This document shows positions 1-9,699 of a stretch of 64,000 bases of DNA, one piece after another. The stretch comes from Armigeres subalbatus (lineage: Eukaryota; Arthropoda; Insecta; Diptera; Culicidae): positions 293,909,293 through 293,973,292 of the forward strand of contig NC_085140.1 in the NCBI RefSeq assembly GCF_024139115.2, in the 5' to 3' direction. Within the stretch, counting starts at the first letter, position 1, and each line of letters begins with the position of its first letter. A program made the position numbers and the translations under genes. The notes under the pieces were generated by a model. The model searched no databases. It had not been told where the DNA came from and was given only the letters and a program-made list of their open reading frames with translations.

Positions 1-986
1 TGCAAAGTGGCGAGGTTTCGATCAAAACCAAGCAAAAATCATGGAATCGATGGAGTACGGCATTCGAGTTCGAGATCCTTGTTCGGAGTCATGCCATGGC
101 ACTGTGTGTCATTCTTATTTCTAGAAAACCAGGGATGATCAATTCCCGCTCTTATGCTCCTAGCGCCGGACCATTACAAATCGGGATTAATTAGCTGCAC
201 TCAGCAATTCCCCATCCTCCTTCCTTCCACCGTGAACTTTCCCAGCACTTAATTTGATTCTGGGGCTGCATCTACGTCGAAACACGTTTATCGTCGTGCG
301 GCGGTCAATCATCGAATGCACTTTCTTCGACGCACCGCGCTGCAGTCTGCAGGAAACTTGCCGAAGCAATGGGTTTCCATAAATAACATCGCGCGCGTGT
401 CTCGGCGCTTCCCACCATCCTCCTCTCTCAGCGAACGGTGCCGGAAAATCGAGCTTATGTTTGGGTGGGCGCACGCCTTCGCGGATCTCTTTGGTGCTGA
501 TTAGACCCCGGTTCAGCAGCGTGCAGAAATCAGAAACCAGAAACCTACCACGGCGCGACCGAGCTGTGAGCTACATTGTACCGGTGAGATAGTGTTTCTA
601 GCCTTGGGGTTCATCGTGGTACCACCGCGCCGGCCCACGGGATCCGGTTCGTTTTGTGCGGAGGATGGGGCTTTGGAAGTGGCGTTTATGACAGTACGGC
701 GGTAAATTGAGAGCTTATCTTGGGAGGGCGAGGTCGCGGGAAGGTTAAGATCCAATGATCTGGAGAATAATTGAGGTTAAGAGTGCATCGGGTTGTGCGA
801 ACAGGAAGATGAGTGATAAATTTGTACTTTGGAAAAAAAAGTCCGAATTTCAACATTGCCTAGCTTTAGAGTGATTGCGTGCTGAAATAGTATTACAGTT
901 CAGTTGCCAACTTTATAGAATAGTTGATCGCTTTATACATTTCGTTGAGTTTGACGTTCGCTTCGTTACAACTTACAACTCTTCAG
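1..986. other. Unique GC-richer sequence, no gene recognised
   Basis: The first kilobase is complex, non-repetitive and clearly GC-richer than the AT-rich DNA that follows. Short open frames exist on both strands (for example 187-474 minus and 513-755 minus), but they have no recognisable domain and are dense in rare residues, as expected by chance in GC-rich DNA. It resembles the other unique islands of the window and may hold conserved noncoding or untranslated exon sequence. No splice, promoter or protein evidence lets me choose. Confidence 0.5.
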
Positions 987-1212
987 TTCAATCAAAGTTA
1001 ATTGCCTATTTTCTGGGTATTGGACCACCCGACTTGGACATTAATTAACAATGTTATGAGAACTCAGATGTGAATATATATATATACATTATGTGGCAGG
1101 TTTAGATTTGAAAAATGTATTGGAGGTAACCATTTTCCTTCGATGGGACTCGAACCCACGATCCTCAGTACGCTGGACTGGTGATTTTAACCAACTAAGC
1201 TAAGAAGGACCT
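987..1212 (-). repeat. tRNA-headed SINE copy (minus strand)
   Basis: The segment aligns along its length with 43812-44012, sharing the block that begins CAAAGTTAATTGCCTAT and the block TATTGGAGG-TAACC, so it is a dispersed repeat. Read on the minus strand, its head (1136-1209) is tRNA-like. It has an A-box-like TAGCTTAGTTGG and a B box GGTTCGAGTCC. Six of seven acceptor pairs form (TCCTTC with GAAGGA), and the anticodon loop CCAGCGT would read AGC (Ala). Position 33 is C instead of the invariant U, and the D stem is poor, so a working tRNA is unlikely. A tRNA-derived SINE or a tRNA pseudogene captured by a repeat are the options; dispersal favours the SINE. Confidence 0.6.
1136..1209 (-). tRNA. 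tRNA-Ala(AGC)-like pseudogene (SINE head)
   Basis: This is the tRNA-like 74-nt core of the SINE above. The acceptor stem pairs in six of seven positions, and the T arm is a good GTGGG/CCCAT-type stem around TTCGAGT. The anticodon stem has one mismatch, and the loop CCAGCGT would present AGC. Position 33 is not U, the D stem does not close, and no oligo-T terminator follows on the minus strand. The same core occurs in another copy at 43950-44025. I read it as a non-functional derivative. Confidence 0.35.
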
Positions 1213-1589
1213 CCCTCCCTTACAACCCTTGTTAAGGAGGAAGGAAAATTGTGGTATTGATCGGTGTTGCAAATGCACTACCGCAATCATTCGTAAACGG
1301 TGGTAAACCTTTCAGAAAGCTCTTTCCTTTGTTCAGTTTTTCTCGCACCTTAAGGTGTTCATGGGTTGAAATGTTTAAAATATGCGATGTTCCTCCCTAA
1401 ATATTCATCAAAACATTTAAAAGTGCTATGGCTCGCAAGTCAACTTTTTTTAATTGGATGATTATCACTGCTATTATTTAGCATTTTCGATGAAATAGCT
1501 AAACCTGATTTCTACAGATGCCTCTTTGACTTAAAGCGATGACACATAATTAATATGAATGAAGAAAACTACTATATGCATTTGCATAA
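1213..1589. other. AT-rich sequence, nothing recognised
   Basis: No open frame of note, no tRNA and no inverted repeat was seen between the SINE head and the TA-flanked element that starts at 1592. Confidence 0.4.
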
Positions 1590-1591
1590 TA

Positions 1592-3793
1592 CAGGTATAC
1601 CTCGATTATATGGACTTTTTCGATGCAAAAAAGTCCATATAATCGAATTTTCCATATAATCGAAGCAAATTTTTTTTCTCGAAATTTGTGTTACACGATG
1701 AAATAAGTCTTAAAAGTTGAAAGAAAATATCCATATATTGCCTTACAGTCTAATCCGCATGTTTGGGCTCATTTTATGATAACTCAGTAGATTATGATTT
1801 TCTATAAGAACGTAACCTTTTTTCCAGCCGCTTGTTTCTAAGAATACATTAGTAATGAAGACTTCGCCCAGCTCAATGTGAGCACACTAATATACTTATT
1901 CACGAATTCAACTACAGTGCCTTCCTGTTTCAGCAACAAAGCAAACACTGAGTGGTCGAGAAAGGTATATGTTAGATTCAAAAACTGGCTTTATATAGAA
2001 GGACTGACACTTGTCCTCTTTTGATTTGGTCGCAGCAAATTAAAACCGATGTAAAGTTTTGTCCTATTGTCTCCTTATAAAAATTGGCCGGATTGGACTA
2101 TGGGCTCAGAAGATATGGGCAAAATGCATTTGTTTATGCAAAAATCGCGTAGAAAGAGTTTCACTTTTCTGACACTTAACTTTAAAAGATCTCCTTGCAA
2201 CAAGTTGCGTTTGATTGATATTCTTAAAAAGAATTTAAATCAATGTAAATAAGGGGCTCTATCCACGTATCAGTGTCATTTTTACAAGATTCAATTGACA
2301 TTTCCCGCCAAAAAATGTATCTCGTTTTATTGTCTCAGTCAATTCTTTGATCTATTTAAGTTCAACTTTTTCACAGAATTCATATTTTAGAACCAAAAAA
2401 AAATCGGAAAAGTGCCACACGTTTGAAGAATTGGAATTGGCCTTATTTTAATTCAAAATCGGGCGAATGTTAGGTCAAGCTTGGAAACCAGTACTATTCA
2501 TCAAAAAGTATGGCGTCAAAAAGTATGGGTTCTTTGGGAAAGTTGTCCTCGAAAATTGAAGAATCGATTGAGCGGATAAAATTGGACAGGAAAGGTCAAT
2601 TGCACAGTGCACCTACACCTGCTAAGTGAAATATTAAAGGATAAATTGTTATGGCTATTTTGGACTATGTTCGTATATCAAAGCAGGGCTGTATTTTGCA
2701 CCGGGTTTTAAAATTCAAAACGACGCACAATGGCGGGCCCTCATAAAAATCGGACAAAACTTGAGATTGCATTCAAAATTTCACCACCGCGCGCTGTTGT
2801 ATTTTGTACAACACTAAAGAAAAACACATCGCTCACATTACACGAGTGAGCGAGTTTGCATGAGCATTTCAGGATCACGCTTTACTGAACGGTTTAGCAG
2901 CAATTTATTTTAGAACTGCTAACAAGAACATTCTAAAGATATTCAATTTCTTTTCCTACCGTTGAGCGTCAGTATAATCCTTAAGCCTTGTGCTGAACAA
3001 ATGTGAATTTGTTCATTCGACAACATTTATTTAAACATATTCGATATTCGACAACATTTATTTAAACATAAAGACTGCTCGAAGAGCTTTCAGTTTTTTA
3101 CATTCAAATAATTATCAAGTTCGTCCAGAAGAAATAATGCCAGGTTTGAAAACCATTTGGAACTTTATGTATCACATATTGAAATAAACTCTTCCAGTTT
3201 CGTGGATATACCTAAGAAATCTGTCTCAGTGGGTCCGGTTTGCTAAATGTTAATGCATCATCCGTCCTTCTATACTTAATTCCATGCACCAATAGCAGAA
3301 AAAGGTTGGAAGCAATGACAATCTCATCTTATCACTTGCTCCGCATACTGTCAGTCTGACAATTCACTTCACGTTTTCGTATGGCAGAGATCACCAAAAA
3401 TACGCATTATTTTTCACCACCTATTTGTAAGGACGTGGCCGTGGCTGTTGCAGATTAAAGAATTGTATATTTATTATTATATACAATGAAATTTTCCAAC
3501 GCGAAAATGGTAAATCGATCAAGTCAATCGAACATATGACTCAGAGTGCATATCCATATATAACATCACAACATGCCTTACGGGCCTTTATTTGCCCCAA
3601 TGTACCATAATAAATAAAGAATCAATGTAAAATATGACTTACAATATTCAACATCTTTTTAAAACCCCAAAACACAAAAAAAAATTGAGCTTAAAAAAAT
3701 GTCTATATAATCGAGGTAAAAAGTCCATATAATCGAAGTCCATATAATCGAGGGTCCATATAATCGAGGGTCCATATAATCGAGGTAAACCTG
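1592..3793. mobile_element. Non-autonomous TA-flanked DNA transposon (pogo/Tigger-like ends)
   Basis: The ends are inverted repeats beginning CAGGTATACCTCGATTATAT on the left and, reading inward from the right, CAGGTTTACCTCGATTATAT. They continue to GGAC, about 24 bp with one mismatch. The element is flanked by TA on each side (1590-1591 and 3794-3795), the duplication typical of Tc1/mariner-pogo elements. The motif TCCATATAATCGA is repeated several times inside each end (1630-1665 and 3710-3790). The first 55 bp also form a hairpin with perfect 19-bp arms (1602-1620 and 1628-1646). About 2.2 kb of interior shows no transposase; the longest plus-strand frame (2067-2252) has no DDE motif. It is a non-autonomous or fully decayed copy. 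Confidence 0.75.
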
Positions 3794-3889
3794 TATTCTA
3801 TTTCCCTAACAAAGGGAGCCGCACTCCGCAACAATGTAACGACCGACATCATCGTCCCTTCACTGATTGCACTCATAATATTTACCAAC

Positions 3890-5110
3890 AATAATTTGTT
3901 CAGATTAACTCGGCCTATTCTAAGATAAGGTCCATTTCCAAAGCTCCTCCAGTCAGTGCCAGCCGGTCACACACAACCACCCGCCGAATGAGAGGAGATT
4001 CACATTAATTCGACCCACCGGATCCGAGCGCCGGCTCATTTTTCAAACGGCTAGCCGCCCAACCGCTCGGCGGATGATGGGACGGGACTGCCAAAGGGCA
4101 GCAATTCAGCTCCCACGAAGTGGTGGCAGCCGGGCGCGTTCCGCCCCGTTTATACTCTCTGCTATATTGTTTGGGAACCGATGGGGGCCTCCCACACCGA
4201 TTTTTGCTCCCTTCGCGCATAATAGATACGTTGTGGCGAAATGCAACCAGCACAGCAGCTCCAGCACGACTACAATTTTCCGACGAGGAAGGAGGCCGTC
4301 CCGCAAAACGCGATAATAGAGTGCTCGGCTCGATTGGAACGCATTTGCCCAGGCCCCCCCGATGCAACATTGTTGCAGTAAACGGGCCATCGTGCAGCAC
4401 GCCGATTTTTCCGCTTATTTTTATGGTCTGCCCACCAAGCCAAGGACCGTCACACGATCTCACGGGGGGTTAACGTGCTGACAAATTTTCCAATTAACCT
4501 GCTGCTACATCCTCCGTGACGAATTGGCGAATTAAACAGTTCAAATTCCCATCAGATCTGGCGCCGCTTCCGAACGCCGCCGTTCGGCAATCCCAGGCCG
4601 GCTACGACCGGCAACGGTGCATTAAATATTCAAATTAATTATCGTGCACTTATTGTAAAAATGCTAATGCTCTAATACGATAATTGCATGCACTGAATAA
4701 TGAATCGAATGCAGAGCTAAACATATAGAGCCGGATTGGAGACGAGCGCCGGCAGGGGTTGCAGTCAATCCAGTGCACATTCCCGAGATCTCTCACGATC
4801 TGCCGGTCTCGTTATGGCGCTTGGTCGCTGTTGATGTGATGGCTGGCGATGGGCGGGCCATCCCCAGCCAGTCAGTCAGTCAGTCAGTCTGCCACTACTA
4901 GAGGGAAATATTCTTTTCGGTGATTATCATTACAATCATCATCGTCGTAGTAATAGCTTCCGTGGACGTCGTCAGCTGATGAGCTTCGATTGCGGGAATT
5001 GGAAATCAGCTGAGTGATTTTATTCAAATTCATTTAGAATTGAAACAAGTAAAAGAAAAAATCGTGGATTTTATTCAGAATAAAATTAAAATACTTGTTA
5101 GACATTGTTG
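3890..5110. other. Unique island with TAAT-rich cluster, possible regulatory DNA
   Basis: The sequence is non-repetitive and GC-rich at about 3960-4620, then changes to a block at 4620-4700 packed with TAAT/ATTA cores and an ATTGCATG motif, like homeodomain and POU binding sites. Overlapping open frames at 4005-4463 on both strands look like chance products of GC-rich DNA. A (CAGT)n microsatellite lies at about 4868-4890. No protein is recognisable. A conserved enhancer-like element is a reasonable guess, made from composition and motif density only. Confidence 0.4.
4868..4890. repeat. (CAGT)n microsatellite
   Basis: About five uninterrupted CAGT units lie within unique sequence. Confidence 0.8.
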
Positions 5111-5361
5111 TTCTAAATCTTAGATCATTAAATCATAATCATGGGCGTTCATAATAGAACATACTTTGTCAATTTGTACGAATACATTTCCAATATTTTT
5201 GAATAATAATGTACCTGAAAATGTTGTCCTTAGGGTGGACGGTGAATGTCCTGACACCATCCTATTTTTGGAACACCCAAAAGCCAAAATCTTCCCAGAA
5301 GTCACATGTGAAAAGAATCAATCTTTATATAAGACAAATAATAAAATTAAGACAAATAAGA

Positions 5362-6076
5362 GAATCCGGATCAATGTCTGGAAGAATATACGAAAGAATC
5401 CCTGGATGAATATCCCGAGAAATATTTGAAGAAATTCTTGGACGAATACGCGGTGGAATTCCTGGAGGAATATCCGGAGGAATTTATGGAGAAATATGCG
5501 GAGGAATATCCGGAGCGATTCATGGAGGAATATCTGGAGGAATTCCTGCAAGCATATCCGGAAGAATTCCTTGGTTTAGAGGAATTTCCGGAGCGATAAA
5601 TTTCTTCCCCATTGCTGTCAGTTCCTCCTATTCTGAAGCAATTGTAAATTGAACAACGATGAAATTATTTTAACGACACTGAGAATTTTATTCTGGCAAG
5701 CAAAAACGGGCGATTTTCTCTCTCAGAGAGAGCTACCACGTGCTTCTTCAACGGAAAACCCTTCCTTCAGACCAAAAACATGCTCATCAGTTTGACAGTG
5801 CACATAATCCTAGACTAGGTCGCACTAGTCCTATTGAGGATCAGGAGGAATATCTGAAGGATTTTTTGAAGAATATCCCGGAGGAATCCCTGGAGGCATC
5901 TCTGCAAAAAATCCTATGGATTATCCGGGTAAAATCAAAGAATAATATCCGGAGGAATCAGTGAAGGAATTCCTGGAGGAATTTCTGAAAAAAAAATCCG
6001 GGGAATAATATCCAAAAGGAAGGAAAGAATCCCTGGAAAAGTATCCGAAAGAATCCTTGGAGGAAAATCCGGAGCA
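5362..6076. repeat. Degenerate GGAATTCC/GGAATATCC minisatellite
   Basis: Two blocks (about 5362-5595 and 5838-6076) consist of imperfect 12-bp half-units such as GGAGGAATATCC and GGAGGAATTCCT, often paired into 24-bp units with a dyad core. The blocks are separated by about 240 bp of unique sequence containing CTCTCTCAGAGAGAG. The repeat keeps a long frame open on the minus strand (5318-5551, rich in EFLRIFL), which I regard as a by-product. The array runs directly into the 23-bp minisatellite. Confidence 0.75.
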
Positions 6077-6106
6077 AAAGGCTAGCTCCTTTCAAAAGGC
6101 TAGGAA

Positions 6107-6213
6107 CCCGAGTAGCACACTTGTCACATCACAGTCAATGTGACTCATATGGTACCAAATCAAGTCACATTGGAGTTGCTGCAACCAAATCGAACTGAAC
6201 TGTGTTACTAGGG
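6107..6213. mobile_element. Small MITE splitting the start of the 23-bp array
   Basis: About 107 bp of non-repeat sequence separates two short array units (6077-6106) from the main array. Its ends are imperfect inverted repeats, CCCGAGTAGCACA on the left and, inward from the right, CCCTAGTAACACA. It is AT/GC balanced and contains no coding sequence. The simplest reading is insertion of a MITE into the edge of the minisatellite. The target duplication is unclear (possibly AA). Confidence 0.5.
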
Positions 6214-9200
6214 AATCCTCCTTTCAAGAGGCTAGGAAGCCTCCTTTCAAGAGGTTAGGAAGCCTCCTTTCAAGAGGTTAGGAAGCCTCCTTTCAAGAGG
6301 CTAGGCAGCCTTCTTTCAAGAGGCTCAGAGGCCTCCTTTCAAGAGGCTAGGAAGCCTCCTTTCAAGAGGCTAGGAAGCCTCCTTTCAAGAGGCTAGGAAG
6401 CCTCCTTTCAAGAGGATAGGAAGCCTCCTTTCAAGAGGCTAGGAAGCCTCCTTTCAAGAGGCTCGGAAGCATCCTTTCAAGAAGCTAGGAAGCCTCCTTT
6501 CAAGAGGCTAGGAAGCCTCCTTACAAGAGGCTAGGAAGCCTCCTTTCAAGAGGCTAGGAAGCCTCCTTTCAAGAGGCTAGGAAGCCTCCTTTCAAGAGGC
6601 TAGGAAGCCTCCTTTCAAGAGGCCAGGAAGCCTCCTTTCAAGAGGCCAGGAAGCCTCCTTTCAAGAGGCCAGGAAGCCTCCTTTCAAGAGGCTAGGAAGC
6701 CTCCTTTCAAGAGGCTAGGAAGCCTCCTTTCAAGAGGCCAGGAAGCCTCCTTTCAAGAGGCTAGGAAGCCTCCTTTCAAGAGGCTAGGAAGCCTCCTTTC
6801 AAGAGGCTAGGAAGCCTCCTTTCAAGAGGCCAGGAAGCCTCCTTTCAAGAGGCTAGGAAGCCTCCTTTCAAGAGGCCAGGAAGCCTCCTTTCAAGAGGCC
6901 AGGAAGCCTCCTTTCAAGAGGCCAGGAAGCCTCCTTTCAAGAGGCCAGGAAGCCTCCTTTCAAGAGGCCAGGAAGCCTCCTTTCAAGAGGCTAGGAGCCT
7001 CCTTTCAAGAGGCTAGGAGCCTCCTTTCAAGAGGCTAGGGAGTCTCCTTTCAAGAGGCCAGGAAGCCTCCTTTCAAGAGGCCAGGAAGCCTCCTTACAAG
7101 AGGCCAGGAAGCCTCCTTACAAGAGGCCAGGAAGCCTCCTTTCAAGAGGCCAGGAAACCTCCTTTCACGAGGCCCGGAAGCCTCCTTTCAAGCAAGAGGC
7201 CAGGAAGCCTCCTTTCAAGCATGAGGCCAGGAAGCCTCCTTTCAAGAGGCTAGGAAGTCTCCTTTCAAGAGGGCAGGACGCCTCCTTTCCAGAGGCCAGG
7301 ACGCCTCCTTTCAAGGGGCCAGGCAGCCCCCTTTCAAGAGGCCAGGAAGCCTCCTTTCCAGAGGCCAGGAAGCCCCCTTTCAAGAGGCCAGGAAGCCTCC
7401 TTTCAAGAGGCTAGGAAGCGCCTCCTTTCAAGAGGCCAGGAAGCCTCCTTTCAAGAGGCTAGGAAGCCTCCTTTCAAGAGGCCAGGAAGCCTCCTTTCAA
7501 GAGGCCAGGAAGCCTCCTTTCAAGAGGCCAGGAAGCCTCCTTCAAGAGGCCAGGAAGCCTCCTTCAAGAGGCTAGGAAGCCTCCTTTCAAGAGGCCAGGA
7601 AGCCTCCTTTCAAGAGGCTAGGAAGCCTCCTTTCAAGAGGCCAGGCCTCCTTTCAAGAGGCTCAGGAAGCCTCCTTTCAAGAGGCTCAGAGCCTCCTTTC
7701 AAGAGGCTCAGGAAGCCTCCTTTCAAGAGGCTCAGGAAGCCTCCTTTCAAGAGGCTCGGAAGCCTCCTTCAAGAGGCCCGGAAGCCTCCTTTCAAGAGGC
7801 TCAGAGCCTCCTTCAAGAGGCTCAAGCCTCCTTTCAAGAGGCTCAGGAAGCCTCCTTTCAAGAGGCTCAGGAAGCCTCCTTTCAAGAGGCTCAGAAGCCT
7901 CCTTCAAGAGGCTCAGAAGCCTCCTTTCAAGAGGCCTGGAAGCCTCCTTTCAAGAGGCTCAGAAGCCTCCTTTCAAGAGGCTCAGAAGCCTCCTTTCAAG
8001 AGGCTCAGAAGCCTCCTTTCAAGAGGCCTGGAAGCCTCCTTTCAAGAGGCTCAGAAGCCTCCTTCAAGAGGCCTGGAAGCCTCCTTTCAAGAGGCTCAGG
8101 AAGCCTCCTTTCAAGAGGCTCAGAAGCCTCCTTTCAAGAGGCTCAGCCTCCTTCAAGAGGCTCAGAAGCCTCCTTTCAAGAGGCTCAGAAGCCTCCTTTC
8201 AAGAGGCTCGGAAGCCTCCTTTCAAGAGGCCTGGAAGCCTCCTTTCAAGAGGCCTGGAAGCCTCCTTTCAAGAGGCTCAGAGCCTCCTTTCAAGAGGCTC
8301 AGAAGCCTCCTTTCAAGAGGCTCAGAGCCTCCTTTCAAGAGGCTCAGAAGCCTCCTTTCAAGAGGCTCAGAGCCTCCTTTCAAGAGGCCTGGAAGCCTCC
8401 TTCAAGAGGCCTGGAAGCCTCCTTTCAAGAGGCTCAGGAAGCCTCCTTTCAAGAGGCTCAGGAAGCCTCCTTTCAAGAGGCTCAAGCCTCCTTTCAAGAG
8501 GCTCAGGAAGCCTCCTTTCAAGAGGCTCAGGCCTCCTTTCAAGAGGCCCGGAAGCCTCCTTTCAAGAGGCTCGGAAGCCTCCTTTCAAGAGGCTCAGAAG
8601 CCTCCTTTCAAGAGGCTCAGAGCCTCCTTTCAAGAGGCCTGGAAGCCTCCTTTCAAGAGGCTCAGAGCCTCCTTTCAAGAGGCTCAGGAAGCCTCCTTTC
8701 AAGAGGCTCAGGAAGCCTCCTTTCAAGAGGCCTGGAAGCCTCCTTTCAAGAGGCTCGGAAGCCTCCTTTCAAGAGGCTCAAGCCTCCTTTCAAGAGGCTC
8801 AGAAGCCTCCTTTCAAGAGGCTCAGAAGCCTCCTTTCAAGAGGCTCAAGCCTCCTTTCAAGAGGCTCAGAAGCCTCCTTTCAAGAGGCTCAGGAAGCCTC
8901 CTTTCAAGAGGCCTGGAAGCCTCCTTTCAAGAGGCTCAGAAGCCTCCTTTCAAGAGGCCTCAAGCCTCCTTTCAAGAGGCTCCAGCCTCCTTTCAAGAGG
9001 CCTCAGAAGCCTCCTTTCAAGAGGCCTGGAAGCCTCCTTTCAAGAAAGCTCGGAAGCCTCCTTCCAAGAGGCCTCCATTCAAGAGGCTGAGAAGCGTCCT
9101 TTCAAGAGGCTCAAGCCTCCTTTCAAGAGGCTCGGAAGCCTCCTTTCAAGAGGCTCAGAAGCCTCCTTTCAAGAGGCCTGGAAGCCTCCTTCAAGAGGCT

Positions 9201-9699
9201 CGGAAGCCTCCTTTCAAGAGGCTCCAGCCTCCTTTCAAGAGGCCAGGAAGCCTCCTTTCAAGAGGCTCAGAAGCCTCCTTTCAAGAGGCTAGAAGCCTCC
9301 TTTCAAGAGGCTCAGAAGCCTCCTTTCAAGAGGCTCGAAGCCTCCTTCCAAGAAATTCAGAAACCTCCTTTCAAGATGCTAGGAAGCCTCCTTTCAAGAG
9401 GCTAGAAAGCCTTCTTTCAAGAGGCTCAGGAAGCCTCCTTTCAAGAGGCTGGAAGCCTCCTTTCAAGAGGCTCAGAAGCCTCCTTTCAAGAGGCTCAGAA
9501 GCCCCCTTTCAAGAGGTTCGAGAGCCTCCTTTCAAGAGGCTCGGAAGCCTCCTTTCAAGAGGCTCGGAAGCCTCCTTTCAAGAGGCTCGGAAGCCTCCTT
9601 TCAAGAGGCTCGGAAGCCTCCTTTCAAGAGGCTCGGAAGCCTCCTTTCAAGAGGCTCGGAAGCCTCCATTCAAGAAGCTCGGAAGCCTCCTTTCAAGAG

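Noticed and set aside
4005..4463. Overlapping frames of 80-152 codons on both strands
   Set aside because: Four overlapping frames in one GC-rich block cannot all be coding, and none shows a domain.
5719..5733. CTCTCTCAGAGAGAG palindrome as a regulatory site
   Set aside because: GAGA-like simple sequence of this length is common by chance; no other support.
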